Source: Comamonadaceae bacterium (lineage in GTDB: Bacteria; Pseudomonadota; Gammaproteobacteria; Burkholderiales; Burkholderiaceae_C). Taken from it: a DNA stretch of 64,000 nucleotides. Below the pieces are notes generated by a model, which worked only from the letters and a program-made list of their open reading frames with translations, had not been told where the DNA came from and ran no database searches. Shown one piece after another: positions 44,128 to 52,746 of this stretch (positions within the stretch are counted from its first letter, which is position 1; each line of letters opens with the position of its first letter). Made by a program: the position numbers and the translations under genes. The stretch is taken from assembly GCA_947456305.1 (NCBI GenBank), contig CANGPN010000006.1:88269-152268 (forward strand), given 5' to 3'.

Positions 44128-45738
44128 TTAAAAATTCAAACTGAGGTTGAAGCCAGTGGTGACTTTTGCCGTCTTGAATCGGTCAGGTTTTTCGATGGGG
44201 CCGCCAACGAAAAAGTCATACTGCAGCGCGTCCTTTTGCCCGCGCAAACCGATAACAGCGCCGCTGAGAGATTGACCCACCAGTGTTTCAGCGGCGGGGC
44301 CGCCCACTGCACCTTTATCTATGCCCACATAAAACTTGTGGCCTGCCGCCATATCAGCAGATACATCGTTTCGGACCAACCAACCTCTGTCTCCACTCAG
44401 CGTATTGATGCCGTCAAATCCTCGAACAGTGAAGCGCCCGCCGATGCTGAACATGTCCTGAGATGTCAGCCGATTCAAGTTGTGCTGAAAGCGTGTGTTC
44501 AGGCTGTAGGTGAGATTGGTATCAAACAACTTGAAAGGTATATGGAAGTTGGTATCCACATTCCAAATTCGTATGCGCGATGTCCCCTTTTGGCTGGCCT
44601 CTTCTGGGGCAGGAATTGATCCGAAATCTTTGGTGCCTTGTTTGAAAGCCAAATTACCTTCGACGATTGCTTCATTTACCGTTTGTCTGCGACCGATGTC
44701 CCAGACCCAGCCCCCCACAACCCTTTGTTGATTCACCAGTTCCGAGTCATCGACATAATTGTTTGACTGGCGACGAAACGCCTTGATACCCGTGGTAGTT
44801 TTGCCGGACGCATCACGCTGAATCACTCGACTGAGTTTGATGTCGGCGTTGCTGCTGGTGCCTGCATAGACAATGTCTGAGTTTGCCCCCGCCACCGTTT
44901 GGTGATAGCTGCTGCTTGATAGATTGAGTGAAAGTAATTGGTAGCCGAGAGGGACCGAGTAATGGATGCTTTTTCCATGTGTTCCTCTCGACCCAGGGTC
45001 TTTGTCCTGCCCTGTATCTTGATTGACTGTGATGTAAAAAAGATCACTAAGTGTCAGCCAGTTGTCATAGCTGAAAGTGGCACTTGCTTGTTGTTTGCCA
45101 GTGCTTGGTGTGCCGCTATCGTCCCAGCTCACACTGAATCGAAAAAGACGGTCTTGTGCGTGCGTGATGCGTAAATTGCTGTAACCAGGGTGGTCACCGG
45201 GAACGATTTGTATATCAGCCTCTGCTGTCGGAACCCGCTTAAAGTTTTCTAAGCCCTGTTCAATATCCTTCAGATTCAGAATGTCGCCTTCCTTGGCGGG
45301 CAAGGTATTGAAACTGGTAGCGCGTTTGAGTTGAGCATTGGCTTGCGGTTCCCAATTGATTTGCTGGATTTTTCCCATCAACACTTTGAGTTTGAGTTTG
45401 CCGGATTGCAGGTTTTGTGGTTCGGCCAACACCCTGCTGGTGACAAACCCGCGTGCCATCAATTCGTTTTGCACTCTGTCAATCAATAGCTGTATGCCAC
45501 CGGCGCCTATGCAACGAAACTGAGGTGGATCTAGTTCGCCTTTGCTAGTGAGACTCAAGGAATCACTCAGCCTGAAAGGCAGTAAATCTTTTCCTGCATC
45601 CAGTTCAATCTCGAATATCTCAAAGCAAGGGCTTACATTGACATCTAAATGCCTGCCAGATTGGGCATGTGCTCCGACAGCCAGTGCCACTGCAGAGGCT
45701 GAGGCAAATGCGATTCGAGAAAGTAAATATAATTTCAT
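44128..45738 (-). CDS. Two-partner secretion outer membrane transporter TpsB (FhaC/ShlB family)
   Basis: This 536-residue protein has a signal (MKLYLLSRIAFASASAVALAVGAHAQ), POTRA domains (DPPQFRCIGAGGIQLL, RGFVTSRVLAEPQNLQSGKLKLKVLMGKI) and a beta-barrel with the VRGFDGINTLSGDRGW motif. It would secrete a TpsA exoprotein across the outer membrane. The partner gene downstream is truncated. The ATG at 45738 gives a good signal peptide; an upstream TTG at 45756 is less likely. Confidence 0.93.
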   Translation of the reverse strand: MKLYLLSRIAFASASAVALAVGAHAQSGRHLDVNVSPCFEIFEIELDAGKDLLPFRLSDSLSLTSKGELDPPQFRCIGAGGIQLLIDRVQNELMARGFVTSRVLAEPQNLQSGKLKLKVLMGKIQQINWEPQANAQLKRATSFNTLPAKEGDILNLKDIEQGLENFKRVPTAEADIQIVPGDHPGYSNLRITHAQDRLFRFSVSWDDSGTPSTGKQQASATFSYDNWLTLSDLFYITVNQDTGQDKDPGSRGTHGKSIHYSVPLGYQLLSLNLSSSSYHQTVAGANSDIVYAGTSSNADIKLSRVIQRDASGKTTTGIKAFRRQSNNYVDDSELVNQQRVVGGWVWDIGRRQTVNEAIVEGNLAFKQGTKDFGSIPAPEEASQKGTSRIRIWNVDTNFHIPFKLFDTNLTYSLNTRFQHNLNRLTSQDMFSIGGRFTVRGFDGINTLSGDRGWLVRNDVSADMAAGHKFYVGIDKGAVGGPAAETLVGQSLSGAVIGLRGQKDALQYDFFVGGPIEKPDRFKTAKVTTGFNLSLNF

Positions 45739-45756
45739 TACTGTTTCTGTTTTCAA

Positions 45757-46073
45757 AAAACAAATTTATAGTATATTAAATAACTATATTAATAGACACT
45801 TTTAATTTAAATTAAATTAATTAATGCTTACTTTTAAAAGTAATTTTTAGCAATCCGTACACCTTCAATTGACCAGTCTTCCCCATACTCAATAATGGTG
45901 AAAAGTTGCACTTTCAAGATGCCTGCTGGATCTGAGTTGCGGGCCGGTGTTACATTGGAATGCGTTTGGCGTCGGTGACGGTGAATCAACTCTAGTTTGG
46001 GGATAGTTATGCCAACTCTGCAAAGTTGTTTAAGAGCTACTGTTGCCTTGGACCCAAGAGGTGCCTGCTTCAC
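45757..46073. other. AT-rich intergenic region, possible gene remnant
   Basis: The 317 bases between tpsB and the ABC ATPase gene are AT-rich next to tpsB (45757-45833). On the minus strand a frame at 45834-46073 ends LFTIIEYGEDWSIEGVRIAKNYF, which looks like the end of a real protein, but it has only a GTG start that overlaps the divergent ATPase gene. It could be a decayed gene end. No family was recognised. Confidence 0.4.
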
Positions 46074-47591
46074 ATGAGCACCGTCTTGCTTGAACTTCGC
46101 GGCATCAGCAAGCGCTACCCTGCCGTCCTAGCGAACGATCAGATTTCACTTAACGTCAGGCCGGGTGAGATTCACGCCATCCTGGGTGAAAACGGCGCCG
46201 GCAAATCCACCTTGATGAAAATCATTTATGGCTCGGTACAGCCCGATCAAGGTGAAATCCGTTTTAACGGTCAACTGGTACATATCCGAAATCCGCAGCA
46301 AGCCCGTGCACTGGGCATCAGCATGGTGTTTCAGCATTTCAGTTTGTTTGATACTTTGACTGTGGCGCAAAACGTATGGCTGGGTCTTGACAAATCACTC
46401 TCTCTTGCAGAGGTAACTCGCCGCATACGTGACAAAGCCTCAGCTTATGGTTTGGATTTAGAGCCTGAGCGCCCGGTGCACACCCTCAGCGCCGGTGAAA
46501 TGCAAAGAGTGGAAATCATTCGTGCTTTGTTGTGCGAACCCAGGTTATTGATTTTGGATGAACCTACTTCGGTGCTGACACCGCAAGCGGTAGACAAGCT
46601 TTTCGCGGTACTTCGTCAATTGGTGGCCGAGGGTTGCAGTATTATTTACATCAGCCATAAGCTGCATGAAATACGCAGCTTGTGCACGAGCTGCACTGTG
46701 TTGCGTGCGGGAAAAGTCACTGGCGAGTGTGATCCTCGTGAACAAACGAATGCGTCTCTAAGCCTGATGATGATTGGCAGCGAGCCGCCGGCACTGGTAC
46801 ACCGTGAACGCATGCGGGGAGAGCGGGTGTTGGAGGTTAATCAACTCAGCCTGCCGCGGCTTGACCCATTTGGTACGGTTTTATCTTCAGTGGATTTACA
46901 AGTGCATCAGGGCGAGATCGTCGGTATAGCCGGTGTGTCCGGCAATGGTCAGCGTGAATTGCTGTATGCGCTCAGCGGAGAAGATGTGCGTGCCACAGCC
47001 GACAGCATTCGTCTGGCAGGACATGCAGTGGGGGACCAAGGTCCGGCGCAAAGGCGGGCGCTGGGATTGCATTTTGTGCCGGATGAGCGCCTGGGCCGGG
47101 GAGCTGTGCCAGCTTTGAGCCTCGCTCATAACCTGTTACTGACCCGTTCAGAGGCGGCCAGCGATGCGGGTTGGATAGACATGTCCGCATTGGCCGCGCA
47201 AGCGCGGGCCATCATTGCCAGATACCAGGTCAAGACAAGCGGACCGCACGCTGCCGCGCAAACGCTCTCTGGCGGAAATTTGCAAAAATTCATCGTTGGA
47301 CGTGAAATCGATGCGGCTCCCCTGGTGTTTATCGTGTCGCAGCCTACCTGGGGTGTGGATGTGGGCGCAGCAGCGCAAATCCGTGCTGCATTGGTGGCAT
47401 TGCGGGACGCAGGTTGTGCGGTGCTGGTGGTCAGTGAAGAGCTGGATGAGTTGTTCGAGCTTTGTGACCGCATGCATGTGATGGCGCAGGGGCGCATGTC
47501 TCCTTCACTTACACGTGAGCAGGCCACGGTTGGCAAGATAGGCAGTTGGATGAGCGGTTTATGGACCGACTTAGAAATGGCGGTGAATTGA
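46074..47591 (+). CDS. BMP-type ABC importer ATP-binding protein (double ABC domain)
   Basis: This 505-residue protein has two ABC domains in the RbsA/YufO manner: first Walker A GENGAGKSTLMKIIYG, signature LSAGEMQRVEII, Walker B LLILDEPTSVL; second with a degenerate Walker A (GVSGNGQRELLYALSG), signature LSGGNLQKFIVGRE and VSQPTWGVDVGA. It powers import of nucleosides or related small molecules with the two permeases behind it and the BMP-family binding protein. ATG at 46074 is preferred over the frame start at 46026. Confidence 0.93.
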   Translation: MSTVLLELRGISKRYPAVLANDQISLNVRPGEIHAILGENGAGKSTLMKIIYGSVQPDQGEIRFNGQLVHIRNPQQARALGISMVFQHFSLFDTLTVAQNVWLGLDKSLSLAEVTRRIRDKASAYGLDLEPERPVHTLSAGEMQRVEIIRALLCEPRLLILDEPTSVLTPQAVDKLFAVLRQLVAEGCSIIYISHKLHEIRSLCTSCTVLRAGKVTGECDPREQTNASLSLMMIGSEPPALVHRERMRGERVLEVNQLSLPRLDPFGTVLSSVDLQVHQGEIVGIAGVSGNGQRELLYALSGEDVRATADSIRLAGHAVGDQGPAQRRALGLHFVPDERLGRGAVPALSLAHNLLLTRSEAASDAGWIDMSALAAQARAIIARYQVKTSGPHAAAQTLSGGNLQKFIVGREIDAAPLVFIVSQPTWGVDVGAAAQIRAALVALRDAGCAVLVVSEELDELFELCDRMHVMAQGRMSPSLTREQATVGKIGSWMSGLWTDLEMAVN

Positions 47592-47592
47592 T

Positions 47593-48669
47593 ATGTGGAA
47601 ATGGGAAGCCCGCCCTGAGCCCTCAGATTTCTGGCGCGTTGCCTCTCCGCTGTTGGCTTTGCTGTTGACAGTGGTGCTGGGTGTTTTGCTATTTATGGCT
47701 CTGGGCAAAGATCCGGTCAAAGGCTTGCAGGTTTTTTTCTGGGAACCGGTACGCAGCGGATATGCATTGGGTGAATTGGTGGTCAAGGCCACGCCGTTAT
47801 TATTGATTGCGCTCGGGCTGGCTTTGAGCTTTCGCTCCAATGTCTGGAACATAGGCGCAGAGGGCCAGTATGTCATGGGTGCTGTGTTTGCCGCCGGTGT
47901 GGCATTGCTGGCAGATAAAACCAGCGGCGACTGGTTTTTTGTACCAGTATTACTAGCCGGCGTCCTAGGTGGTATGTGCTGGGCGGCTATCACGGCTTGG
48001 TTGCGGGATCGTTTTCACGCCAACGAAATTCTGGTCAGCCTGATGTTGGTCTATATCGCAATCATGGTGCTGGGCTATTTGGTCTATGGTCCGTGGAAAG
48101 ATCCACTGGGCTACAACTTTCCGCAAACCAAAACTTTTGAATCGGCGACACAGGTGCCGCGTTTGTTCAAAGGTTCGCGTGTCAATATCGGTGTCTTGTT
48201 AGCGCTTACCGGTGTGGTTGCCATGTGGGTATTTTTATTCCGTACACGCGCCGGTTGGGCGCAGCAAATCGGTGGTTTGGCACCCGCTGCCGCTCGCTAT
48301 GCGGGCTTTTCTTCCAGACGCGCTATTTGGTTGGCCTTGCTGGTGTCGGGCGCTTGTGCCGGGTTGGCCGGTGCATTGGAAGTCGCCGGGCCTATCGGGC
48401 AACTCACGCCGTATGTGCCCGTGGGTTACGGTTTCGCCGCCATCATTGTGGCGTTTGTCGGCAGGTTGCATCCTGCGGGCATGGTGTTCTCGGCGATTTT
48501 GATGAGTATGTTTTACATAGGCGGCGAGTTGGCGCAATCGCGTTTGGGTTTGCCCAAATCGCTGACCGGCGTCTTTCAAGGACTGCTGTTGTTTTGTCTG
48601 CTGGCTTGTGATGTGTTGATGAATTACCGTTTACGCTGGCAAGCTTCGCCAGCATTGGAAGCCACTTGA
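47593..48669 (+). CDS. BMP-type ABC transporter permease 1
   Basis: This 358-residue membrane protein has the BPD_transp_2 pattern: ATPLLLIALGLALSFRSNVWNIGAEGQYVMGA and LVSGACAGLAGALEVAGPIGQLTPYVPVGYGFAAIIVAFVGRLHP. First permease subunit. Begins one base after the ATPase stop and ends TGATG with the second permease start. Confidence 0.93.
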   Translation: MWKWEARPEPSDFWRVASPLLALLLTVVLGVLLFMALGKDPVKGLQVFFWEPVRSGYALGELVVKATPLLLIALGLALSFRSNVWNIGAEGQYVMGAVFAAGVALLADKTSGDWFFVPVLLAGVLGGMCWAAITAWLRDRFHANEILVSLMLVYIAIMVLGYLVYGPWKDPLGYNFPQTKTFESATQVPRLFKGSRVNIGVLLALTGVVAMWVFLFRTRAGWAQQIGGLAPAAARYAGFSSRRAIWLALLVSGACAGLAGALEVAGPIGQLTPYVPVGYGFAAIIVAFVGRLHPAGMVFSAILMSMFYIGGELAQSRLGLPKSLTGVFQGLLLFCLLACDVLMNYRLRWQASPALEAT

Positions 48670-49577
48670 TGGAAACCTATGCTTTATTGATTGCTTCAAC
48701 TTTGAGTGCCGGGACAGTGTTGGCAATTGCTGCATTAGGTTTGTTGGTCAATGAGAAAGCCGGTATCGTCAATTTAGGTGCAGAAGGCATGATGTTGTGC
48801 GCTGCGATAGCGGGTTACGCCACGGTGGTTCACACAGGAAGCGATATGCTGGGGTTTCTCGCAGGCATGGGCGCGGGTGCAGTGCTGGCATTGTTTTTCG
48901 GGGCTTTGGTGATCGGTTTGAACACCAACCAATACGCCACCGGCCTGGCGCTGAGTTTGTTCGGCGCAGGTTTTTCAGCTTTTGTCGGTACAGGTTATGT
49001 GCAGGCCAAATTGCCAGAGCGACTGACTTATGAGGTGCCGTATTTGGCCGATCTGCCTGTTGTGGGCGTGGCCGTTTTTCAACAACACCCTATGGTCTAT
49101 CTGACCATCGTATTCACACTGGTATTCATCTGGTTTTTAGAACATACACGAACCGGTTTGGTATTGCGTGCAGTGGGTGAGTCACCGCAATCTGCACACG
49201 CATTGGGTTATCCGGTGCGTAGCATCAGACTGGCGGCGGTGTTGTGCGGTGGTGCTTTATGTGGCTTGGCTGGTGCATACATATCAGTGATTTACACGCC
49301 GTTGTGGGTGGAAGGCATGATCGCTGGCAAGGGCTGGATTGCGTTGGCATTGACGACATTTGCCACATGGCGACCTGGACGAATTTTGCTGGGCGCGTAT
49401 TTGTTTGGCGGTGTCACGATGCTGCAGTTTCATTTGCAGGCCACGGGCGTGGAAGTGCCGAGTCAGTTTTTGAGTATGTTGCCTTATGTTGCCACTATCG
49501 TTGTGTTGGCTTTGATTTCGCGAAATCCGCAATGGATCCGGGTAAACATGCCTGCATCTCTGGGCAAACCCTATTAG
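48669..49577 (+). CDS. BMP-type ABC transporter permease 2
   Basis: This 302-residue membrane protein has AALGLLVNEKAGIVNLGAEGMMLCAAIAGY and a later LGYPVRSIRLAAVLCGGALCGLAGAYISVIYTPLWVEGMIAGKGWIALALTTFATW, a typical second permease of nucleoside-type importers. Its ATG shares a base with the previous stop. Confidence 0.93.
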   Translation: METYALLIASTLSAGTVLAIAALGLLVNEKAGIVNLGAEGMMLCAAIAGYATVVHTGSDMLGFLAGMGAGAVLALFFGALVIGLNTNQYATGLALSLFGAGFSAFVGTGYVQAKLPERLTYEVPYLADLPVVGVAVFQQHPMVYLTIVFTLVFIWFLEHTRTGLVLRAVGESPQSAHALGYPVRSIRLAAVLCGGALCGLAGAYISVIYTPLWVEGMIAGKGWIALALTTFATWRPGRILLGAYLFGGVTMLQFHLQATGVEVPSQFLSMLPYVATIVVLALISRNPQWIRVNMPASLGKPY

Positions 49578-49588
49578 AGGAGTAATTG

Positions 49589-49643
49589 GTAATTGGGGTC
49601 AGGTTCCAATTTCCATAGGAAATTGGAACCTGACCCCAATTAC
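49589..49643. repeat. Perfect 26-bp inverted repeat, REP/RAYT-type
   Basis: Arms 49589-49614 and 49618-49643 are exact reverse complements separated by ATA. The arm core AATTGGGGTCAGGTTCCAA resembles the GGGGTCAG motifs of REP elements mobilised by Y1 (RAYT) transposases. No transposase is adjacent. It lies between permease 2 and the binding-protein gene and would form a very stable RNA hairpin that could tune their relative expression. Confidence 0.85.
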
Positions 49644-49770
49644 TTTCTGTGCATCTATTTGGATTGGCCTCAATGAACAAATGCTCGTTCAGCGGGGGAA
49701 ACCCTGAAATCGGGGCCATAATCTTGTTTTTGTTAATTTTTCATTGTTGCAAAATTCATAAAGGATAGAT

Positions 49771-50916
49771 ATGACAGATTCTCATAAACGCACTTGGCGC
49801 CGTGCCGCTGTCTTGAGTTTGGTGGCTGCGGTCCTCGTCGTCGGCTGCGGCAAAAAAGAAGAGCCTAAATCTGTGCCAGTTGCTGAAGCCCCCAAAGCTG
49901 AACCTCTCAAAATCGCATTTGCCTACATTGGCCCTGTCGGCGACGGCGGATGGACATTCGCTCACGACAATGCGCGCAAAGCCATCGAGGCTGAATTCGG
50001 CGACAAAGTCAAGACTTCATTCATTGAAAAGGTGTCTGAATCTGCCGATGCAGAGCGTAATTTCCGCGACATGGTTTCGCAAGGCAATAAGCTGATATTC
50101 GGTACCACCTTCGGCTATATGGAACCCATGTTGAAAGTGGCGGCCGACAACAAAGACGTGAAATTCGAACACGCTACCGGCTACAAGCAAGCCGAGAACA
50201 TGCGTACCTATGACAGTCGCACCTATGAAGGCGCCTACATGGCCGGCGTGATTGCGGGCAAGATGAGCAAAACCAATACGCTTGGCGTTGTGGCTTCCAT
50301 TCCAATCCCTGAGGTGGTACGCAATATCAATAGCTTCACGCTTGGCGCGCAATCGGTCAACCCCAAAATCAAGACTAAAGTGGTTTGGGTGAACGAATGG
50401 TTTGACCCGCCCAAAGAAACAGAAGCTGCTACATCCTTGATTAACAGCGGCGCAGATATTTTGTTTCAAAACACAGATTCAGCAGCTGTGTTGAAAACCG
50501 CAGAAGCCAAAGGCAAGCGGGCTTTCGGTTGGGACTCTGACATGACTGCTTACGGCCCCAAAGCTCACCTGGCTTCCAGCGTGATCAACTGGGCACCTTA
50601 TTACATCAAGGCCACACGTGAAGCCTTGGAAGGCAAATGGACTGGCGGTACTGCCGTGTGGTGGGGCGTGAAAGAAGGCGCCATTGACATTGTTTCTATT
50701 GCTGAAGATGTACCTGCAGATACCAAAGCTAAAGTTGAGGAAGTTAAGGCAGGTTTGAAGGACGGCAGCTTTGTCATTTGGAAAGGCCCTTTATTGGACA
50801 ATTCTGGTAAAACCATTATCAAGAAAGACGAAGTCGCTGATGACAAATTCTTGAGCAGTGTGCTTTTTTACGTCAAAGGCGTTGAAGGCAAAGTACCCGG
50901 TGGCGATAAAAAATAA
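49771..50916 (+). CDS. BMP-family ABC substrate-binding lipoprotein
   Basis: This 381-residue lipoprotein has a lipobox (VVGCGKKEE) and the BMP/PnrA-type fold: IAFAYIGPVGDGGWTFAHDNARK, RTYEGAYMAGVIAG, and GADILFQNTDSAAVLKTAEAKGKRAFGWDSD. Family members bind nucleosides or purine-like molecules. It ends with a strong terminator. It is separated from the permeases by the REP-like palindrome, the expected place to allow excess binding protein over permease. Confidence 0.93.
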   Translation: MTDSHKRTWRRAAVLSLVAAVLVVGCGKKEEPKSVPVAEAPKAEPLKIAFAYIGPVGDGGWTFAHDNARKAIEAEFGDKVKTSFIEKVSESADAERNFRDMVSQGNKLIFGTTFGYMEPMLKVAADNKDVKFEHATGYKQAENMRTYDSRTYEGAYMAGVIAGKMSKTNTLGVVASIPIPEVVRNINSFTLGAQSVNPKIKTKVVWVNEWFDPPKETEAATSLINSGADILFQNTDSAAVLKTAEAKGKRAFGWDSDMTAYGPKAHLASSVINWAPYYIKATREALEGKWTGGTAVWWGVKEGAIDIVSIAEDVPADTKAKVEEVKAGLKDGSFVIWKGPLLDNSGKTIIKKDEVADDKFLSSVLFYVKGVEGKVPGGDKK

Positions 50917-50931
50917 TCCATTATTTATGCT

Positions 50932-50961
50932 AAAAAAGGCTGCCTGAGTGCAGCCTTTTTT
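50932..50961 (+). terminator. Rho-independent terminator after BMP binding protein
   Basis: AAAAAGGCTGC and GCAGCCTTTTTT with a 6-base loop; typical strong terminator ending the ABC operon. Confidence 0.88.
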
Positions 50962-50976
50962 GATGGGCAGGCAAAC

Positions 50977-51927
50977 ATGAAAATCAAACAAACATGGACT
51001 GATTCACTTTATGTCTTGGCCGTGGCCCTGGTTTTCTGGGCAGTGGCTACGCATTGGGAATTGTCTGAGCATATTGCAGCTTTCAGTCGTATTCATGAAA
51101 CGGATCAACTGGATGAGCTCCCTTTCCTGTTGATTGTGTTGTTCCTGGGTATGGCCTGGTATTCGTGGCGTCGAACCATAGCTGCCAGGCTGGAAATTGC
51201 CGAGCGCATACGCTCAGAACACAAAGTGCAGGAATTGCTAAAGCACAACAGCGATCTGGCTCAGCGTTTATACACTGCACAGGAAGATGAAAGGCGTGCG
51301 TTGGCGCGTGAATTGCATGATGAAATGGCACAGACTGTGACCGCTATCCGCACCGAAGCCGCCGTGTTGGCTACGCAGCATGCCGCTTCTGAGGATGTCA
51401 AATTGTCAGCACAACGCATCGCAGATGCCGCTCAACAGGTATCCCAAATGACCAGGCATATGCTTTTGCAATTGCGTCCGTTGGCGCTGGATAGCTTGGG
51501 CTTAAGTCAAGCTGTACTGGCTTTATGCCAGCAGTGGCAAGCCAGTACCGGCATCATATGTGAATGCGATATTCATACCGTATCTGAAGACCAGCAAGAT
51601 TATCTTTGCGTGACGGTTTACCGCCTGGTTCAGGAGGCCTTAACCAATGTGGCCAGGCATTCTCAAGCCCGTAGCGTGCAAGTGTTTTTGCATACCGGAG
51701 ATGACGCTTATCTGACGCTCGGTGTAACTGACGATGGTCAAGGGTTGAAAACCTCACAGAATGCCAATCAAGGTTTGGGTTTGCTGGGCATGCGCGAACG
51801 TGTGGCCAGTTTGAAAGGGGAGTTTCAGTTAGATAGCCGACCCGGTGAGGGTGTACGTATACATATTCGCTTACCGCTTCAGGCAAGCGAGCATTTACAG
51901 GGCGGCAGCGTTATTGAAAAGATTTGA
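50977..51927 (+). CDS. NarX-type sensor histidine kinase
   Basis: This 316-residue protein has two N-terminal membrane helices (about 9-28 and 50-64) framing a short periplasmic loop, a HisKA_3 dimerisation helix with the phospho-His in ERRALARELHDEMAQTVTAI, and a HATPase domain (VQEALTNVARHSQA, VTDDGQGL, GLGLLGMRERV). It probably phosphorylates the convergent response regulator; their 3' ends overlap by 17 bases. Signal unknown; the tiny sensor loop suggests a membrane-derived or respiratory cue. Confidence 0.92.
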   Translation: MKIKQTWTDSLYVLAVALVFWAVATHWELSEHIAAFSRIHETDQLDELPFLLIVLFLGMAWYSWRRTIAARLEIAERIRSEHKVQELLKHNSDLAQRLYTAQEDERRALARELHDEMAQTVTAIRTEAAVLATQHAASEDVKLSAQRIADAAQQVSQMTRHMLLQLRPLALDSLGLSQAVLALCQQWQASTGIICECDIHTVSEDQQDYLCVTVYRLVQEALTNVARHSQARSVQVFLHTGDDAYLTLGVTDDGQGLKTSQNANQGLGLLGMRERVASLKGEFQLDSRPGEGVRIHIRLPLQASEHLQGGSVIEKI

Positions 51928-52549
51928 TAACGCCGTTTCTTTGCGCAAAATGCACCAACGCTGCGGGTGTTTCAACTTTCAATTTGGTGCGAATTGAAGT
52001 CTGGTAATTGTTAATGGTTTTTTCGGATAAGTTCAAGGTGTTGGCGCATTCCGGTATGGATTTTCCCTCGGCAAGCATTTTGAATATTTCAAATTCCTTA
52101 GCTGATAATCGCTTTATGTATTCTGATTCTTTGCTAGGCGTGTTTTCATGTTGCCTGGTTTGCAACTCGTCGCTGAGATAAACCTCTCCCGAATTGACCG
52201 CGTGTATGGCTTTGACGATGTGAACAGGGTCAGAGGACTTGCTGATAAATCCCATAGCTCCGTTGTTCAATGCAGCAGACACCAATGAAGATTCGTCATA
52301 CATGCTGCAAATAATGACTTTGGCTTCCTTATTCCGGCTGATGATTTTTTGCAGCAAACTCATCCCTGATAAACCGCCCATTGACAGGTCCGTGATGACC
52401 ACATCAGGTGCTTTACTGACATAGGCCATATAACCTTGTTCAGCCGATTCAGCTTCCGCGCAAACAGATAACGCGGCATCCGAGCTGATCAGCCGCACAT
52501 AACCCTGGCGCACGATAGCGTGGTCATCGACAATCAACACGCTAACCAT
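51911..52549 (-). CDS. NarL/FixJ-family response regulator
   Basis: This 212-residue regulator has a receiver domain (VSVLIVDDHAIVRQG, DVVITDLSMGG with the phospho-Asp, GFISKSSDP) and a LuxR-type HTH (LSAKEFEIFKMLAEGKSIPECANTLNLSEKTINNYQTSIRTKL). ATG at 52549 gives the usual start; the frame extends to 52612. It faces the kinase gene tail to tail and lies divergently upstream of the TonB receptor, which it may control. Confidence 0.93.
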   Translation of the reverse strand: MVSVLIVDDHAIVRQGYVRLISSDAALSVCAEAESAEQGYMAYVSKAPDVVITDLSMGGLSGMSLLQKIISRNKEAKVIICSMYDESSLVSAALNNGAMGFISKSSDPVHIVKAIHAVNSGEVYLSDELQTRQHENTPSKESEYIKRLSAKEFEIFKMLAEGKSIPECANTLNLSEKTINNYQTSIRTKLKVETPAALVHFAQRNGVIKSFQ

Positions 52550-52613
52550 GCAAGTCCGTCCGAGAAAACATGCTGTTTTTGTACACGCTGAAGTTTGTAA
52601 GTTGAACGCCATA

Positions 52614-52664
52614 GCTTAGGGGAAAAACGGCCGAGTACCAGCTTGTCGGCTAAGGGGTAAAAGA
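52614..52664. promoter_or_regulatory. Pair of TTAGGGG/TAAGGGG boxes before TonB receptor gene
   Basis: GCTTAGGGGAAAAAC (from 52614) and GCTAAGGGGTAAAAG (from 52649) form two imperfect direct copies 35 bases apart, in the gap between the response regulator and the receptor. GAGGGGGAA and TAGGGGG variants occur again at 55266 and 55288 before the Mo-hydroxylase genes. They could be binding boxes for the NarL-type regulator; this is inference. Confidence 0.35.
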
Positions 52665-52746
52665 CATATCAGGAATTTTTCCCGCGCGAACTATCGAATA
52701 ATGCGAATTCAAAAGTGTTCCCTTCTTACGCTATCAGAGCTCAACC

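Noticed and set aside
45834..46073. 79-residue minus-strand frame before the ABC ATPase gene
   Set aside because: GTG start overlaps the ATPase gene and there is no family match; kept only as a possible remnant in the intergenic note.
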